DNA of 64,000 nt from an uncultured Acidobacteriia bacterium (GCA_903892565.1 CAITIX010000121.1:1-64000), one strand, 5' to 3'; positions 11,595 to 22,424 are shown, counted from the first letter of the stretch. Notes: a model not told the origin generated them from the sequence alone. Program-made: numbers and translations.

Positions 11595-12875
11595 CTAAAC
11601 GATTTCTTCGGCGACCGGATCCCAGCGGACGATGCGTTGCTCGCGGTAGCTTTGCACGGCCATGCTAGACGCCACAGCCACACGGAATCCCACATCGAAG
11701 GGGCAATTCACTTCGCGGTTGAGCCGAATCGCGTCGAAGAAATTCTGCATATGCGCATGCGGAACATTGGTCGCGCGCCCCAACATTTCGCCATGCGGAG
11801 AAGCGGCCGTCTTTTGCGGCACATAGCGAATCTCACTCCCGCGCACGATCGTTCCCGCCGAGCCTAACAGGTCCTCGCCAATACCCTGATGATTATTGCC
11901 AAAGCCGGACGACCACGCCACCAACATGCGTTCCGATTGCTCGAACGATACTTGCATCGTGTCGGGAACCTCGCGGCCGTCGTTCCACAGGTAAACGCCA
12001 CCAGTCATCGACGCGGACGCAGGGATCTGCAAATCCAGCGCACGAATCCAGAACGCCAACTGCTGGCTCATGTTCTCGGAAACGCCGCCGCCGGAGGTCT
12101 CCCAAAAATAGCGCCAGTGAATCAGCCTTTGCGGATCAAAGGCATGTTCTCCGCTGTTGCCTAAAAATGCTTTCCAATCGACGTTGCGCGCATTCACATC
12201 GGACGTCAATAGCGTCGGACGCGCCCACTGCGGCTTGCTCGGCGGCGTATTGCGGAAATGCCGCATCGCGAGCGCCGTCACTTGCCCCAAACGCGAAGGC
12301 TCCCGCAGGAACTGCTTCACGTCGGACATCTGCCCATGCGAACAGGCCTGATGTCCAATCTGCACCGCGTGTCGACCGTCGTCCGCGCGCCATGCCGTCC
12401 GCATGCGCTTTGCATCGTCAACCGTGAGAGCCAGCGTCTTTTCCAAATAAACATGCTTGGACGATGCCAGTGCCGCTGAGAATTGCTCCGCGTGCAGATG
12501 CGGTGGCGTCGCGAGCACTACAGCATCAATCGACGGATCTTCGAAAAGCGACTGCGGATTCGCATACGTCTTTGCCGCCGGCACCGCTCCCACGGCCTTC
12601 TCCAGGCGCTTCGTGTAGATGTCGGCAAACCCCGCAACTTCCACGTTCGGGCACAGACGAATCTGGTTGACCAGTTCCATCCCGCGGTCGCCCGCGCCGA
12701 CGATGCCCACACGAATCCGATCGTTCGCGCCCAGGACATTACGCGGCACCGCCGCGAGCGTCCCGGCCAACCCGGATGCCATCTTGCCTAGAAAATGCCT
12801 ACGAGAATCCACGCAATTTGAGTGTAGCAAGGACCTTGCAGGCGGTCGACGATGCCAGCAGGAAAAGCTGGCCAC
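11595..12875 (-). CDS. Gfo/Idh/MocA family oxidoreductase, probably Tat-exported
   Basis: [58 protein letters not shown]. Confidence 0.88.
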   Translation of the reverse strand: MASFSCWHRRPPARSLLHSNCVDSRRHFLGKMASGLAGTLAAVPRNVLGANDRIRVGIVGAGDRGMELVNQIRLCPNVEVAGFADIYTKRLEKAVGAVPAAKTYANPQSLFEDPSIDAVVLATPPHLHAEQFSAALASSKHVYLEKTLALTVDDAKRMRTAWRADDGRHAVQIGHQACSHGQMSDVKQFLREPSRLGQVTALAMRHFRNTPPSKPQWARPTLLTSDVNARNVDWKAFLGNSGEHAFDPQRLIHWRYFWETSGGGVSENMSQQLAFWIRALDLQIPASASMTGGVYLWNDGREVPDTMQVSFEQSERMLVAWSSGFGNNHQGIGEDLLGSAGTIVRGSEIRYVPQKTAASPHGEMLGRATNVPHAHMQNFFDAIRLNREVNCPFDVGFRVAVASSMAVQSYREQRIVRWDPVAEEIV

Positions 12876-12904
12876 TATTCGCCTGTCGTGACGAAATCGT
12901 TACG

Positions 12905-12995
12905 ATTCCCCTTCCTTTACAGTCGGGGTTCGGTGCAGTCTTGCGGAAACACCAGTGTTCAGCGCCGAACCGCGACCGTCAGGGAGCGGACAGAG
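12905..12995. repeat. REP/BIME-like inverted pair
   Basis: cctttacagtcggggttcggtgcag ... cagcgccgaaccgcgaccgtcagggagcggacag. Confidence 0.85.
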
Positions 12996-13022
12996 CGATA
13001 CCGTTTTCGTTGCGACTGGCCG

Positions 13023-14180
13023 CTAGTCCAGCTGTTTGCGGAACCGTCGCGCGCTCAGGCTGAGGATTACGACGCCAAAAACCCCGAGTGCCACCAATTG
13101 CGGCCACAACGTTGCCGCTCCTGCCCCTTGCAGGAAAACGCCGCGCACGATTTCCATGAAGTAGCGCACCGGGTTTAGGTACGTGAGCCACTGCACCACA
13201 ATCGGCATGTTGCGGATCGGGAACGAAAATCCGCTCAACATGAAGAACGGCTGGAAGATTAAAGACGTGGCCATCATCGCCTGCTGTTGCGTGCGCGAGA
13301 TGGTCGAAAGGAACAATCCCGCGCCCAGCGTCGAGAGCAGGAACAATCCCGCAGCGAACAGCAGCAACCCGAAGCTCCCATTGAAAGGAACATGGAAGAT
13401 GAGCAACGAAGCGCCCACCACGAGCAACATATCCCAATAACCCACTACAACGAACGGCAACGTCTTGCCCAAGATCAATTCCAGCGGCCGGATAGGCGTC
13501 ACCATCAGTTGCTCCATGGTGCCGATTTCTTTTTCTCGCACGATCGCCATGGCCGTGAGCGATAACGTCACCAGCGTGATAATATTAGCGACCACTCCAG
13601 GGATGAAGTAATTTCGACTTCTAAGATCCGGATTAAACCACACGCGTGTTTTCGCCGTGAGCCGCGGAATAGGCAGCGAGAGCGGCCCCCCACTGGACGT
13701 CGTTCCAGCCACCAGCCGAATACGCTGCTGATCGCTCAAGACGGATTGCGAATAGCGCGCCACCGTCTGGCCCGCAAAACCCTGAACAATAGAAGCAGTG
13801 TTGGAGTTCGTTCCGTCGAGCAGCACCTGCACGCTGGTGTAGCGGCCGCGCGTCACGTCGCGTCCAAATCCAGGCAGGATGCGAACCACGCCGTCGACTT
13901 TGCCGCGATCCAGAACGTCCTGGATCTCTTGTTCGTTCGAAAGCGACGCGACAATTTCGAAATGTCCGGAGCCCGCGAAATCTTCGTATAAGTCATGGCT
14001 CTGCGGCGAATGATCCTGGTCCACCCAGGCAATGCGGGCATTATCGACATCCAAGTTCACGGCGTAGCCGAAAATCAGCAACTGCAGCAGTGGCGGGACA
14101 ATCAACATGCCGCGCATCCGAGGATCGCGCAGCGCTTGTATAAATTCCTTGCGAATAATAGCCCGAAGCCGTTGGCGCAT
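13023..14180 (-). CDS. ABC-2 type permease (YbhR-like)
   Basis: IIRKEFIQALRDPRMRGMLIVPPLLQLLIFGYAVNLDVDNARIAWVDQD; VREKEIGTMEQLMVTPIRPLELILGK. Confidence 0.88.
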   Translation of the reverse strand: MRQRLRAIIRKEFIQALRDPRMRGMLIVPPLLQLLIFGYAVNLDVDNARIAWVDQDHSPQSHDLYEDFAGSGHFEIVASLSNEQEIQDVLDRGKVDGVVRILPGFGRDVTRGRYTSVQVLLDGTNSNTASIVQGFAGQTVARYSQSVLSDQQRIRLVAGTTSSGGPLSLPIPRLTAKTRVWFNPDLRSRNYFIPGVVANIITLVTLSLTAMAIVREKEIGTMEQLMVTPIRPLELILGKTLPFVVVGYWDMLLVVGASLLIFHVPFNGSFGLLLFAAGLFLLSTLGAGLFLSTISRTQQQAMMATSLIFQPFFMLSGFSFPIRNMPIVVQWLTYLNPVRYFMEIVRGVFLQGAGAATLWPQLVALGVFGVVILSLSARRFRKQLD

Positions 14181-14183
14181 AAA

Positions 14184-15317
14184 TCAAGCCACCTTCTGCC
14201 GTAATTTGCGCGTGGCAAGGAAGAACATCACAGCGCCGTAAATACAGAGCAGCAGGAAATCCAGCCACAGCAGTTTCAACCCGGTTCCCTTCAGGAACAC
14301 GCCTTTGATGATATTGATGAAATACCGGGCGGGCACGAAATACGTGATCACTTGGATGACGCTTGGCATGCTCGTGATCGAATAAATGAATCCGGAAAGC
14401 AGAAACCCAGGCAAGAATGTGGTCAACGTACCGAGCTGATAGGCGACCAACTGCGAGCGGGCCGTGGCCGAAATCAAAATACCGGAGGCGAGCGCGCCGA
14501 ACAGAAATACGCAGCTCGATACGATCAATAACAACAGGCTGCCCTTAAACGGAACATCGAAAACATAAACGCCCATCACCAGGCAAATGACCATGTCGAT
14601 GAGACCGACCAGGAAATACGCGGCCAATTTCCCCAATGCCAACTCCGCCGGACGCACCGGAGTGGAAAGCAATTGCTCCATCGTTCCGGATTCCCATTCG
14701 CGCGCGATGCACAGCGAACTCAGGTTGCCGGTGATGATCATCATGATCACGGCGATTAATCCTGGCACGATGAAATTGCGCGACAACATGTCGGGGTTGT
14801 ACCAAACACGCGTCTCCACGCCCACGCCAAGCTGCGGCACCTTGCCGGCCTTCATGGTTTGCGCCGTGGTGCGGATGTGTCCGCCGAAGCTTTGCACCAC
14901 GCCCTCCGCATAGCCCCGCGCGATGGAGGCCGTATTGGAATCGCTCCCATCAAGTAGCAGTTGCACGGAAGCTTCTTCGCCCGATTCCAAATGCCGCGCG
15001 TAATTCGGATCGATCACGATCGCGAGCAGAATGTGCCGCGCATTCATCTCCTGCTCAATGAGGCGATAGTTTTGCGCTTCTTGCGTGATATCGAAATATC
15101 GGGACCCACGGAATTCGCGCACCAACTCGCGGCTCTGCGGCGTTTGGTCCAGATCCAGAAGCGCCGTAGGGATGCGATCCACGTCCAGGCTCAGCGCGTA
15201 ACCGAAAATCAACAACATGATCAGCGGCGTGGCGATCGCGGAGGCCAGGCTGCGCGAATCGCGAAAGATGTGTAGGATTTCTTTGCGCGCAATGGCGCCG
15301 AGTCTTCGCAGGTTCAT
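14184..15317 (-). CDS. ABC-2 type permease (YbhS-like)
   Basis: IARKEILHIFRDSRSLASAIATPLIMLLIFGYALSLDVD; AREWESGTMEQLLSTPVRPAELALGK. Confidence 0.88.
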   Translation of the reverse strand: MNLRRLGAIARKEILHIFRDSRSLASAIATPLIMLLIFGYALSLDVDRIPTALLDLDQTPQSRELVREFRGSRYFDITQEAQNYRLIEQEMNARHILLAIVIDPNYARHLESGEEASVQLLLDGSDSNTASIARGYAEGVVQSFGGHIRTTAQTMKAGKVPQLGVGVETRVWYNPDMLSRNFIVPGLIAVIMMIITGNLSSLCIAREWESGTMEQLLSTPVRPAELALGKLAAYFLVGLIDMVICLVMGVYVFDVPFKGSLLLLIVSSCVFLFGALASGILISATARSQLVAYQLGTLTTFLPGFLLSGFIYSITSMPSVIQVITYFVPARYFINIIKGVFLKGTGLKLLWLDFLLLCIYGAVMFFLATRKLRQKVA

Positions 15318-16285
15318 GCCGGAGCCTTTTCTTGCTTTTCTTGCTGCTCGATCAAGCTGACAAAAACATCTTCCATCGACGGCGTGATCTTTTCCAGCGT
15401 TTGGATCTCAAGAACGCCATCCAGCAGCTTGTGAATCGTCGCCATGCCTTCGTACGGATCGCTGACCTTCACATGCAAACCGCCGCCAAACACCGCGACG
15501 TCGAGGATTCCTTCATGCCCCACAAGCCGCGAAAGACTTTCGAGCAGGTCCGATGTTTCGAGATTCAGCAGGTGTTCGCCACCCAGGGACGCCTTGAGTT
15601 CCGCGGGCGAGCCCAGCGCAATCGTGCGTCCTCCGTACATAAGTGCGATGCGATGGCAATATTCCGCCTCATCCATATAATGGGTGGTGACGAAAATCGT
15701 GTGTCCCGCTTCCGACAGTTGATAGATCAAATCCCAGAAACTGCGCCGAGCGATGGGATCAACGCCGCTGGTGGGCTCATCCAGAAACAAGATCGGCGGC
15801 TCATGTAAAATCGCGCAACCCAACGCCAGACGCTGCTTCCATCCACCCGACAGCAAGGCCGTCTTCATGTCGCGCTTGTCTTCCAGCGTGGCCATCTTCA
15901 GCACGAAATCGCGGCGCGCGGCAAATTTCTCCGGCGGGACGTTGTACACACCGGCAAAGAATTCGATGTTCTCGCCCACCGTCAAATCGTCGTAGAGCGA
16001 GAACTTTTGCGACATGTAGCCGATACGCTTTTTTATTTCCTCGGACTGCGTGGCAACGTCAAAACCCTCCACCGTTGCACTGCCGGAAGTGGGCGCCATC
16101 AAGCCGCATAAAATGCGAATCGTAGTGGATTTACCCGCACCGTTGGGGCCCAGGAAGCCGAAGATTTCGCCGCGCGCAACGTCCAACGTTACGTTGTCCA
16201 CTGCAACGAAGTCGCCGAATCGCTTCACCAGCTTCGTCAGCCGGACGGCGGGACCGTTCGCTTGCGATGTCACTTCAAGCGGCAC
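15314..16285 (-). CDS. ABC transporter ATPase (half of a YbhF-like ATPase)
   Basis: GPNGAGKSTT Walker A, LSGGWKQRLALGCAI, PILFLDEPTSGVDP. Track ORF starts at 16399; GTG near 16285 is a better start. Confidence 0.88.
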   Translation of the reverse strand: MPLEVTSQANGPAVRLTKLVKRFGDFVAVDNVTLDVARGEIFGFLGPNGAGKSTTIRILCGLMAPTSGSATVEGFDVATQSEEIKKRIGYMSQKFSLYDDLTVGENIEFFAGVYNVPPEKFAARRDFVLKMATLEDKRDMKTALLSGGWKQRLALGCAILHEPPILFLDEPTSGVDPIARRSFWDLIYQLSEAGHTIFVTTHYMDEAEYCHRIALMYGGRTIALGSPAELKASLGGEHLLNLETSDLLESLSRLVGHEGILDVAVFGGGLHVKVSDPYEGMATIHKLLDGVLEIQTLEKITPSMEDVFVSLIEQQEKQEKAPA

Positions 16286-17210
16286 GATTGGCCTCCCGGT
16301 TTTTTGCTTCTTCGTGATACATGAGCGCGATGAAGACGTCTTCGAGTGACGGCAAAATCCGATAGAAATCGAATTCGGCAAGTCCGCGCAGCTTTTCAAT
16401 CGATGCCAGCTCAGGCTCCAGAAACAAGTGCAGATCCGTTCCCGTGGGCTGCGCGGCCAGCACGCCGGGCTGCCGCACCAGAATCTCGCGCGTCTTGCGA
16501 TTGTCGGCCGACGTCACGCGATAACATTCTTCCTTCAGATTGTGCTTCAGCTGACGTGGCGAGTCGCACTGGATCATGCGGCCCTGATACATAAACCCTA
16601 CGCGGTTCGCGCGTTCGGCTTCATCCAAGTACGCCGTCGTGACGAACACCGTCAGGCCGTCTTGCACCAGCGTGTAGAGAATCGCCCAGAAATCGCGGCG
16701 CGATACCGGATCCACCCCGTTCGTTGGTTCGTCCAGGAAGAGAATGCGCGGCTTGTGCAGCAGCGTGCACATCAGCGCCAGCTTCTGTTTCATGCCTCCG
16801 GAAAGCTTGCCCGCCGGACGCGCCATGAACGGAGCCATGCGCGTCATCCGCAAAAGTTTCGCAGAAAGCTCCTCGCGCTCCTTGCCAAGGATGCCGAACA
16901 AATCGGCGTAGAACGCCATGTTTTCCGCAACCGTGAGATCGGCGTACAAACCAAAGCGCTGCGCCATGTAGCCGATCTGGTCCTTCACGCGGTCCACATT
17001 CTTGGCGACATCCTCGCCCGCCACAATCGCTCGGCCTTCCGTCGGATCCATCAGTCCGCACAGCAGCCGCATCGTCGTCGTCTTGCCCGCGCCATCGGGA
17101 CCCACAAGACAGAAGATCTCCCCGGGAGCGACTTCGAGATTCAGATGATCGACAGCCGTGAGCTTCCCGAATACACGGGTCAGGTTCTCGGCATGGATGA
17201 TCGGAGTCAC
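16275..17210 (-). CDS. ABC transporter ATPase (other half of a YbhF-like ATPase)
   Basis: GPDGAGKTTTMRLLCGLM, LSGGMKQKLALMCTLLHKPRILFLDEPTNGVDP. Confidence 0.9.
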   Translation of the reverse strand: MTPIIHAENLTRVFGKLTAVDHLNLEVAPGEIFCLVGPDGAGKTTTMRLLCGLMDPTEGRAIVAGEDVAKNVDRVKDQIGYMAQRFGLYADLTVAENMAFYADLFGILGKEREELSAKLLRMTRMAPFMARPAGKLSGGMKQKLALMCTLLHKPRILFLDEPTNGVDPVSRRDFWAILYTLVQDGLTVFVTTAYLDEAERANRVGFMYQGRMIQCDSPRQLKHNLKEECYRVTSADNRKTREILVRQPGVLAAQPTGTDLHLFLEPELASIEKLRGLAEFDFYRILPSLEDVFIALMYHEEAKNREANRAA

Positions 17211-18376
17211 AATTCGATCTCACCATCGACGGGCATGTTGTTCTTCAGCTCGCGCGCCGTGTTGTCGACATCCACCTTGATGCGATACACCAGCTTCACG
17301 CGCTCTTCCTTGGTTTGAATCTGCTTGGGCGTAAACTCGGCCTCGGACGCGATATACGAGATCGTTCCGGTATAGCTCTTGTTGGCGTACGAATCGGTCG
17401 TGAGCTTTACTTTTTGTCCGAGCTTGACGCGCCCCAGATCCGTCTCGCCGACGTAGGCCCTGAGCCAAGGATGATCGAGATCGCCAATCGTGACGATCGT
17501 TGTTCCCGCGGCCAAGACTTCTCCGGCTTCCGCGGCTTTAACGAGGACAACACCATCGATGGGAGCGTAGATTACGGTGTCGCTCAGCTGAGCGTCGGAG
17601 ATGCCCGACTGTCCCTGCGCTTGCTCGATCTGCGCTTTGCGCGCCACCAACTCCTGCTTGCGACGCGCCAGGTCGATTCGATTCGCTTCGGCCGTGGCCA
17701 CCGCAGCATTCGCACGAGCAACAGCCGCGCGCGCCCCGGCGATATCTTCTTTGCGTGGACCTTCTTTTACGAGCGCGGCTTTCTGCTCGGCAACCTGCAA
17801 CAGCGCCGTCGCGCTATTGAAGCGCTGATGCGATTGGTCGTACTGCTGCGTGGAAACATCCTCATTCTTGTAGAGCGTCTGGTAGCGATCCCAGTCGGAC
17901 TTCGCCCAGTCGAGTTGCGCCTTTGCATCGGCCACCGCGGCCTGCGCCTGTTGGATCTCTTGCGGACGGCTGCCTGCCAGCAATGCATCGAGTTTCGCCT
18001 GCGCCTCGTCCCGTTCTGCGTGGCGCGCGGCGATTTCACTCTCGAGCGTGGCTTCCTGGTATTGGATCGTCGTCACCAACTGCGCATAGCCTGATTGCGC
18101 GTTCGCAACAGCCGCGGCGTCTCGCGAGCGCTGTTGCTGCAGTTGCGTCGGATCCAGCCGGGCAATCACTTGCCCTTTTTTGACGAAGTCGCCTTCCTTA
18201 ACCGTGAGCTCCGTCATCCGGCCCGCGATCTTGAACGACAAGTCCACCAGCGTCAGCTCAAGGTTGCCCGAAACAACGATGCGATTGTCGGGCTTGCGGA
18301 ACATCCCCGATTGCCACACGTACACGCCCACCGCCGCAGCGGCCAAAAGAATCAGAATGGGCAGTCGTTTTTTCAT
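17207..18376 (-). CDS. HlyD/YbhG-like membrane fusion protein
   Basis: N-terminal TM; VVSGNLELTLVDLSFKIAGRMTELTVKEGDFVKKGQVIARLD; long coiled coil; IYAPIDGVVLVKAAEAGEVLAAGTTIVTI. Confidence 0.9.
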   Translation of the reverse strand: MKKRLPILILLAAAAVGVYVWQSGMFRKPDNRIVVSGNLELTLVDLSFKIAGRMTELTVKEGDFVKKGQVIARLDPTQLQQQRSRDAAAVANAQSGYAQLVTTIQYQEATLESEIAARHAERDEAQAKLDALLAGSRPQEIQQAQAAVADAKAQLDWAKSDWDRYQTLYKNEDVSTQQYDQSHQRFNSATALLQVAEQKAALVKEGPRKEDIAGARAAVARANAAVATAEANRIDLARRKQELVARKAQIEQAQGQSGISDAQLSDTVIYAPIDGVVLVKAAEAGEVLAAGTTIVTIGDLDHPWLRAYVGETDLGRVKLGQKVKLTTDSYANKSYTGTISYIASEAEFTPKQIQTKEERVKLVYRIKVDVDNTARELKNNMPVDGEIEL

Positions 18377-19728
18377 TGGTTCACATACTCCGCGATAGTT
18401 CCGGTTGCAGTGGCCAAATCAAGCCGGGCCACGTTGTGGTCATAAAGAGCTTTTACAAGGTTGTCGCGCGCCCTCTGCAGACGTGTCTGCGCGTCGGTGA
18501 CTTCGATGGACGTTGAAACGCCGGCTTCGTAGCGCCTGCGCGCTTGCGCCAGTTCATTCTCGGAAAGCGCCTGGCCTTCGTTCGCCGCTTGAACCTCGGC
18601 CGTCGCCGAATGTAGCGCTTCCAGGGCCGTCCGCACCTGCAGTTCTACTTGCCGATCAAGGTCGCGCAGGCGAATTTCCTCCTGGTGATATTGCGAAAGA
18701 CTTTGACTGATGCGCGCCTCGCGGCGGCCTCCGTCGAAAATCGGGACGCGCAGCGAAATGCCCATCGTATATGTGGGATGTGCGCTACCGACGTCGGAAC
18801 CAATCGTCCCGTAGTCCGCTTGCGCGCCGACCGACGGCAGGCGCTCGTCTTTCACCGAAGTGATCGTAAGCCGCGCTGCGTCCTGACGTTGTCGTTCCGT
18901 CTTGAGTTCCGGCCGCGCCTTGCGTGCTTGTTCGACCAGAACATCACTCGAAACGTCGTCCGTCTTCTTTAAATCCAACTTGGTGGTGAGCTCCACCGGA
19001 GCGTCCATCTTCAAACCAATCGTCTTTAGTAATTGCAAGATTGCGCGACTGCGATCGTTGTCCGCCCGAATCAAAGACTGCCGGTCGTTGGCGAGTTGCA
19101 CCTGAGCTCTGGTAACTTCAATCCCCGTCCCCGTGCCCGCATCTTTTTGCTGGCCGGCAAGCTTCAGCAGGACTCCGGAAAGTTCCACATTCGCCTGCGC
19201 TGTCGCACGATTGGCATCCGCCAACAAGCAGGTAAGATAATTGCGTGCCACTTCGTCGCTGACGGAATTCCGCGTAGCATCCGCATCCGTGCGAACGGCG
19301 GTCGCACTAATTTTCGCGGCCTGATACTTGTGATAGTCGCTGAAGTTGAATATCGATTGCTGCGCCGTGACGCGAGCATCAAACACGCTAAACGGCCCCA
19401 CGATAGAGGGGATGGAGAAGCCCGGAATCGGCAGCTTAAAATTAAAGCCGACCGCTTGTAAATTACTCACTTGGCGGCGCTCCGCCACACTGCCATCAAG
19501 GTTCGGCAGGAATACCGATTTCGCGATCGCTTGCTGCGTCCTTGCCTGTTCGATTAATTCCTGCGCCAACGCCACGCGTGCATTGCCGTCGTTCGTGAGC
19601 GCGAGCTCCACAGCCCGCTTCAGACTGAGCGGCAGGACTGCCTGAGATGTCTGGGCCGATCCCGTTACCCCTGCGAGCACGAATACAAAGGCCAGCAAAA
19701 CGCGTCCTTGTTTCTTACGCACCTGCAT
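18373..19728 (-). CDS. TolC family outer-membrane efflux protein
   Basis: Signal peptide; LSLKRAVELALTNDGNARVALAQE; RRYEAGVSTSIEVTDAQTRLQRARDNLVKALYDHNVARLDLATATG. Confidence 0.92.
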   Translation of the reverse strand: MQVRKKQGRVLLAFVFVLAGVTGSAQTSQAVLPLSLKRAVELALTNDGNARVALAQELIEQARTQQAIAKSVFLPNLDGSVAERRQVSNLQAVGFNFKLPIPGFSIPSIVGPFSVFDARVTAQQSIFNFSDYHKYQAAKISATAVRTDADATRNSVSDEVARNYLTCLLADANRATAQANVELSGVLLKLAGQQKDAGTGTGIEVTRAQVQLANDRQSLIRADNDRSRAILQLLKTIGLKMDAPVELTTKLDLKKTDDVSSDVLVEQARKARPELKTERQRQDAARLTITSVKDERLPSVGAQADYGTIGSDVGSAHPTYTMGISLRVPIFDGGRREARISQSLSQYHQEEIRLRDLDRQVELQVRTALEALHSATAEVQAANEGQALSENELAQARRRYEAGVSTSIEVTDAQTRLQRARDNLVKALYDHNVARLDLATATGTIAEYVNQ

Positions 19729-19729
19729 A

Positions 19730-20374
19730 CTACGTCCTTTCCTTGTCCAACTCAGCGGGGGGCTTGGCCACGAGTGGCGCTCGCAAGCCGGCCGCCACGA
19801 ATTGCACCATCTGCCGCACCACCGCCCCGCGGTCCACCGGATGAATCGGCAACGAGGTCATCATCGGCAACACGTCCCACATGGCGAGCATGTGGGTCAT
19901 CGCTCCCGCCATAAAATGAAGTCGCCAAAATCTTTCCTCCGGCGTCAGAGCCGGGACCGCCGCCGCAATCGCCTGATCGAAACGCCGCACCACGGGGGCA
20001 AGCTCTTTTAGAAAAACGCGAACGGCAAACTGAGCGGGATTCGAAAATACACGCCCCACCAGCGGCGCAACATTGGGGATATCTACTTCGATCAGCGGCG
20101 CCAGGAACGCCTCGGCGATCTGCTCCACGCTCGGCGTTTCTCCGGCGGCATCCAACATTTCCATGCGCTTCCGATTGAGAGGCTCCAAACGCCGAAGAAT
20201 CACAGCGTCGATCAGGCTCTCTTTGGTCTGGAAATGATAGTTGACTGCCGCGAGGTTTACTTGCGCCTCCGCAGTAATGTCGCGCAGGGACGTCTCCTCG
20301 AAACCATTCTTTCCAAACAGCTTTTCAGCTGCGTCCAGGATTCGCGTCTTGGTTCCGAGCGGCGCGGCAGTCAT
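19730..20374 (-). CDS. TetR/AcrR family regulator (CecR-like position)
   Basis: GTKTRILDAAEKLFGKNGFEETSLRDITAEAQVNLAAVNYHFQTKESLIDAVI. Track ORF starts at 20515; ATG at 20374 fits the family. Confidence 0.92.
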   Translation of the reverse strand: MTAAPLGTKTRILDAAEKLFGKNGFEETSLRDITAEAQVNLAAVNYHFQTKESLIDAVILRRLEPLNRKRMEMLDAAGETPSVEQIAEAFLAPLIEVDIPNVAPLVGRVFSNPAQFAVRVFLKELAPVVRRFDQAIAAAVPALTPEERFWRLHFMAGAMTHMLAMWDVLPMMTSLPIHPVDRGAVVRQMVQFVAAGLRAPLVAKPPAELDKERT

Positions 20375-20585
20375 ACGTATGTTTGAATCATACGATTGAA
20401 CTATTAATCTGTCAAGCAAAAATCTTGCCCGAGTAGAGTCTGGAGACGCTGCCCTTCCGGCTGCTGTACCACGAGGCCTACGATTTCCGGACGCAGGGAC
20501 ACATATTCCAGACACAGAAGTATCTTCTTATAAAACAATACTTTGTGGCCGAAAGGTCGCTAGCAATCCGACTTCGCGACTCGCC

Positions 20586-22286
20586 TCACGCAGGCTTTTG
20601 CAGCAGGTCCACAACCGCCTGGAAAAGTTTCGCCTTCACGATATTGCGCTGCGGAGCGCGCGTGATATAGCGAACCATCAGTTCCAGCCCTCCGCCACCA
20701 GGACGCAGATTGACCGCCGGACCCGCCGAAAACTCGCGAGCTCCGTATTGTTGCGTGACGCGCTGCCAATCCTCGGCGGCTTCCGTCGCGTACGCCTTGG
20801 TTTCTCGTTCGACGATCTCGCGGACCTGTTCTGCCAACTGGTACGGATCCCCCTTCGAGGGCAAGGCGAACTTCAACTCATCCCACAGCCATTGATTCGA
20901 CGTCGAGAAGTTGAAGTAATGCCCCTCTGTCGCGAAACTGTTCGAGAACGACACCTGTCGCCCCGTGGGATGGCCCGTCTCGGTCCAATTGCCAAGCTCG
21001 AGCAGCACGGTCTTCAACAGCCCGATCTCAATCACTTCACCCGAAACGCCTTCGATCTCCACCCAATCGCCAATGCTGATGCCGTTCTTTCCCATCAGCG
21101 TGAACCATCCGAAGAAGGCGACGATGAAATCTTTCATCACCACTGTGAAACCGGCGGTGATTAAACCGATCAGCGTAGAGATCTGCGTCGGCGGACCGAA
21201 CACCACCAGCAGGATCAGGAACAGCGCCAGAATTTGCAGCGAGATGCGCGAGATCACATGCAACTGGTGCAGGCGGTGTCGATCCGTCCCGCGAAATACA
21301 AAAGGGATCGCGGCAGTCAACAACACCGCACCCAGCAGAATCCCCAAGATGGAGGCAAGCGACCGCAATATCAAATGCAGGACCGCGCGGCGCCGCGCTT
21401 CCACCAGCGTGCTCCAGTTTTGATAAACGCCAGCCAGTTGCTTCGTGTCCTGCAGCCGCTCATCAAAGCCCGTCAGCATCTTCTGCTGCACAGACAGTTG
21501 CCGCAGGCGATTCAGCGAAGCATCCGAGGCAGAACTCTTGGGCAACGTCCGCTCCAACTCGCCGTGTTGCTGCAGCAGTTCGTCTGCATGCGAGCGAGCC
21601 TGTTGCGCAGCCGTTGTCAGCTGCTCGTGATACTCACCCAACGCGAGCCAGCTACCGACCTGATCCTTCATGGTGTCGGTCCGGGCCGGAGCATTGAATT
21701 TCACAGCCTGGTCGGCAACCTTATCCGATTCTTCGTGCTCCTGCAATATGCGCTGCAGCCTGCCCCGCTTGTCGCCGCCTTCCCTCGCCAGGTCCTGCTT
21801 CGCGTCGTCCAGTTCGTCTTGATCCAGATCGAGCTGCGCCTGCGCCAGATCCAAGGTATCGCTGGAGGTTTTGCCCAACGCATCCACACGCTTCTTGTCC
21901 GCGTCTACACGATCGACGAGCGCCGTGACGCGATCGCTCAATTGCCGCAGAGGCCCCGTAACGGGAAGCGCCGCTGCCGCTTGGGCATCGCGCAAAGCGG
22001 CGGCATACGTAAGATCGAGCTCGTGATCGGCAAGCTGCCACGCCTCATGCGCCTGCGCCTGCTCGTCGGCGGTTGCCGCTTGCGGAGCCACTGCCAGTTC
22101 CGTCCGCAGCAGGCTCGTATCAACCAGACTCGTCTCAGCCAGGCTGGTCTCAGCCGGATTCTCTTCGCCCGCAGCCTTCTGCGTGACCGTGGACCGACCC
22201 GTGTCTCGCGTGGCGTAAAACGCAATGAGCGAAGCCGCCAGCAGGACCGCGAGTACCGCCGCCAGGAGATACTTGAAAGTTTTCAT
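20586..22286 (-). CDS. MscS-type mechanosensitive channel with long periplasmic coiled-coil domain
   Basis: Signal/TM, coiled coil, TM bundle, then GWFTLMGKNGISIGDWVEIEGVSGEVIEIGLLKTVLLE. Confidence 0.88.
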   Translation of the reverse strand: MKTFKYLLAAVLAVLLAASLIAFYATRDTGRSTVTQKAAGEENPAETSLAETSLVDTSLLRTELAVAPQAATADEQAQAHEAWQLADHELDLTYAAALRDAQAAAALPVTGPLRQLSDRVTALVDRVDADKKRVDALGKTSSDTLDLAQAQLDLDQDELDDAKQDLAREGGDKRGRLQRILQEHEESDKVADQAVKFNAPARTDTMKDQVGSWLALGEYHEQLTTAAQQARSHADELLQQHGELERTLPKSSASDASLNRLRQLSVQQKMLTGFDERLQDTKQLAGVYQNWSTLVEARRRAVLHLILRSLASILGILLGAVLLTAAIPFVFRGTDRHRLHQLHVISRISLQILALFLILLVVFGPPTQISTLIGLITAGFTVVMKDFIVAFFGWFTLMGKNGISIGDWVEIEGVSGEVIEIGLLKTVLLELGNWTETGHPTGRQVSFSNSFATEGHYFNFSTSNQWLWDELKFALPSKGDPYQLAEQVREIVERETKAYATEAAEDWQRVTQQYGAREFSAGPAVNLRPGGGGLELMVRYITRAPQRNIVKAKLFQAVVDLLQKPA

Positions 22287-22424
22287 CAGCGTGCGTCCGT
22301 TTCTAAGGGTACCCCGAGCAGGAGTCGCAAATGCGCCCTCGATAGACGGGTCTCTTGAAGGCTTCCGGCACCTTCCACGTAAACGCCGTGCAAGCGGCGC
22401 AGGAAAACCTTCGCGCGACCCAAC

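Noticed and set aside
21234-22358. 374-aa ORF antisense to the MscS gene
   Set aside because: Shadow ORF over coiled-coil coding sequence.
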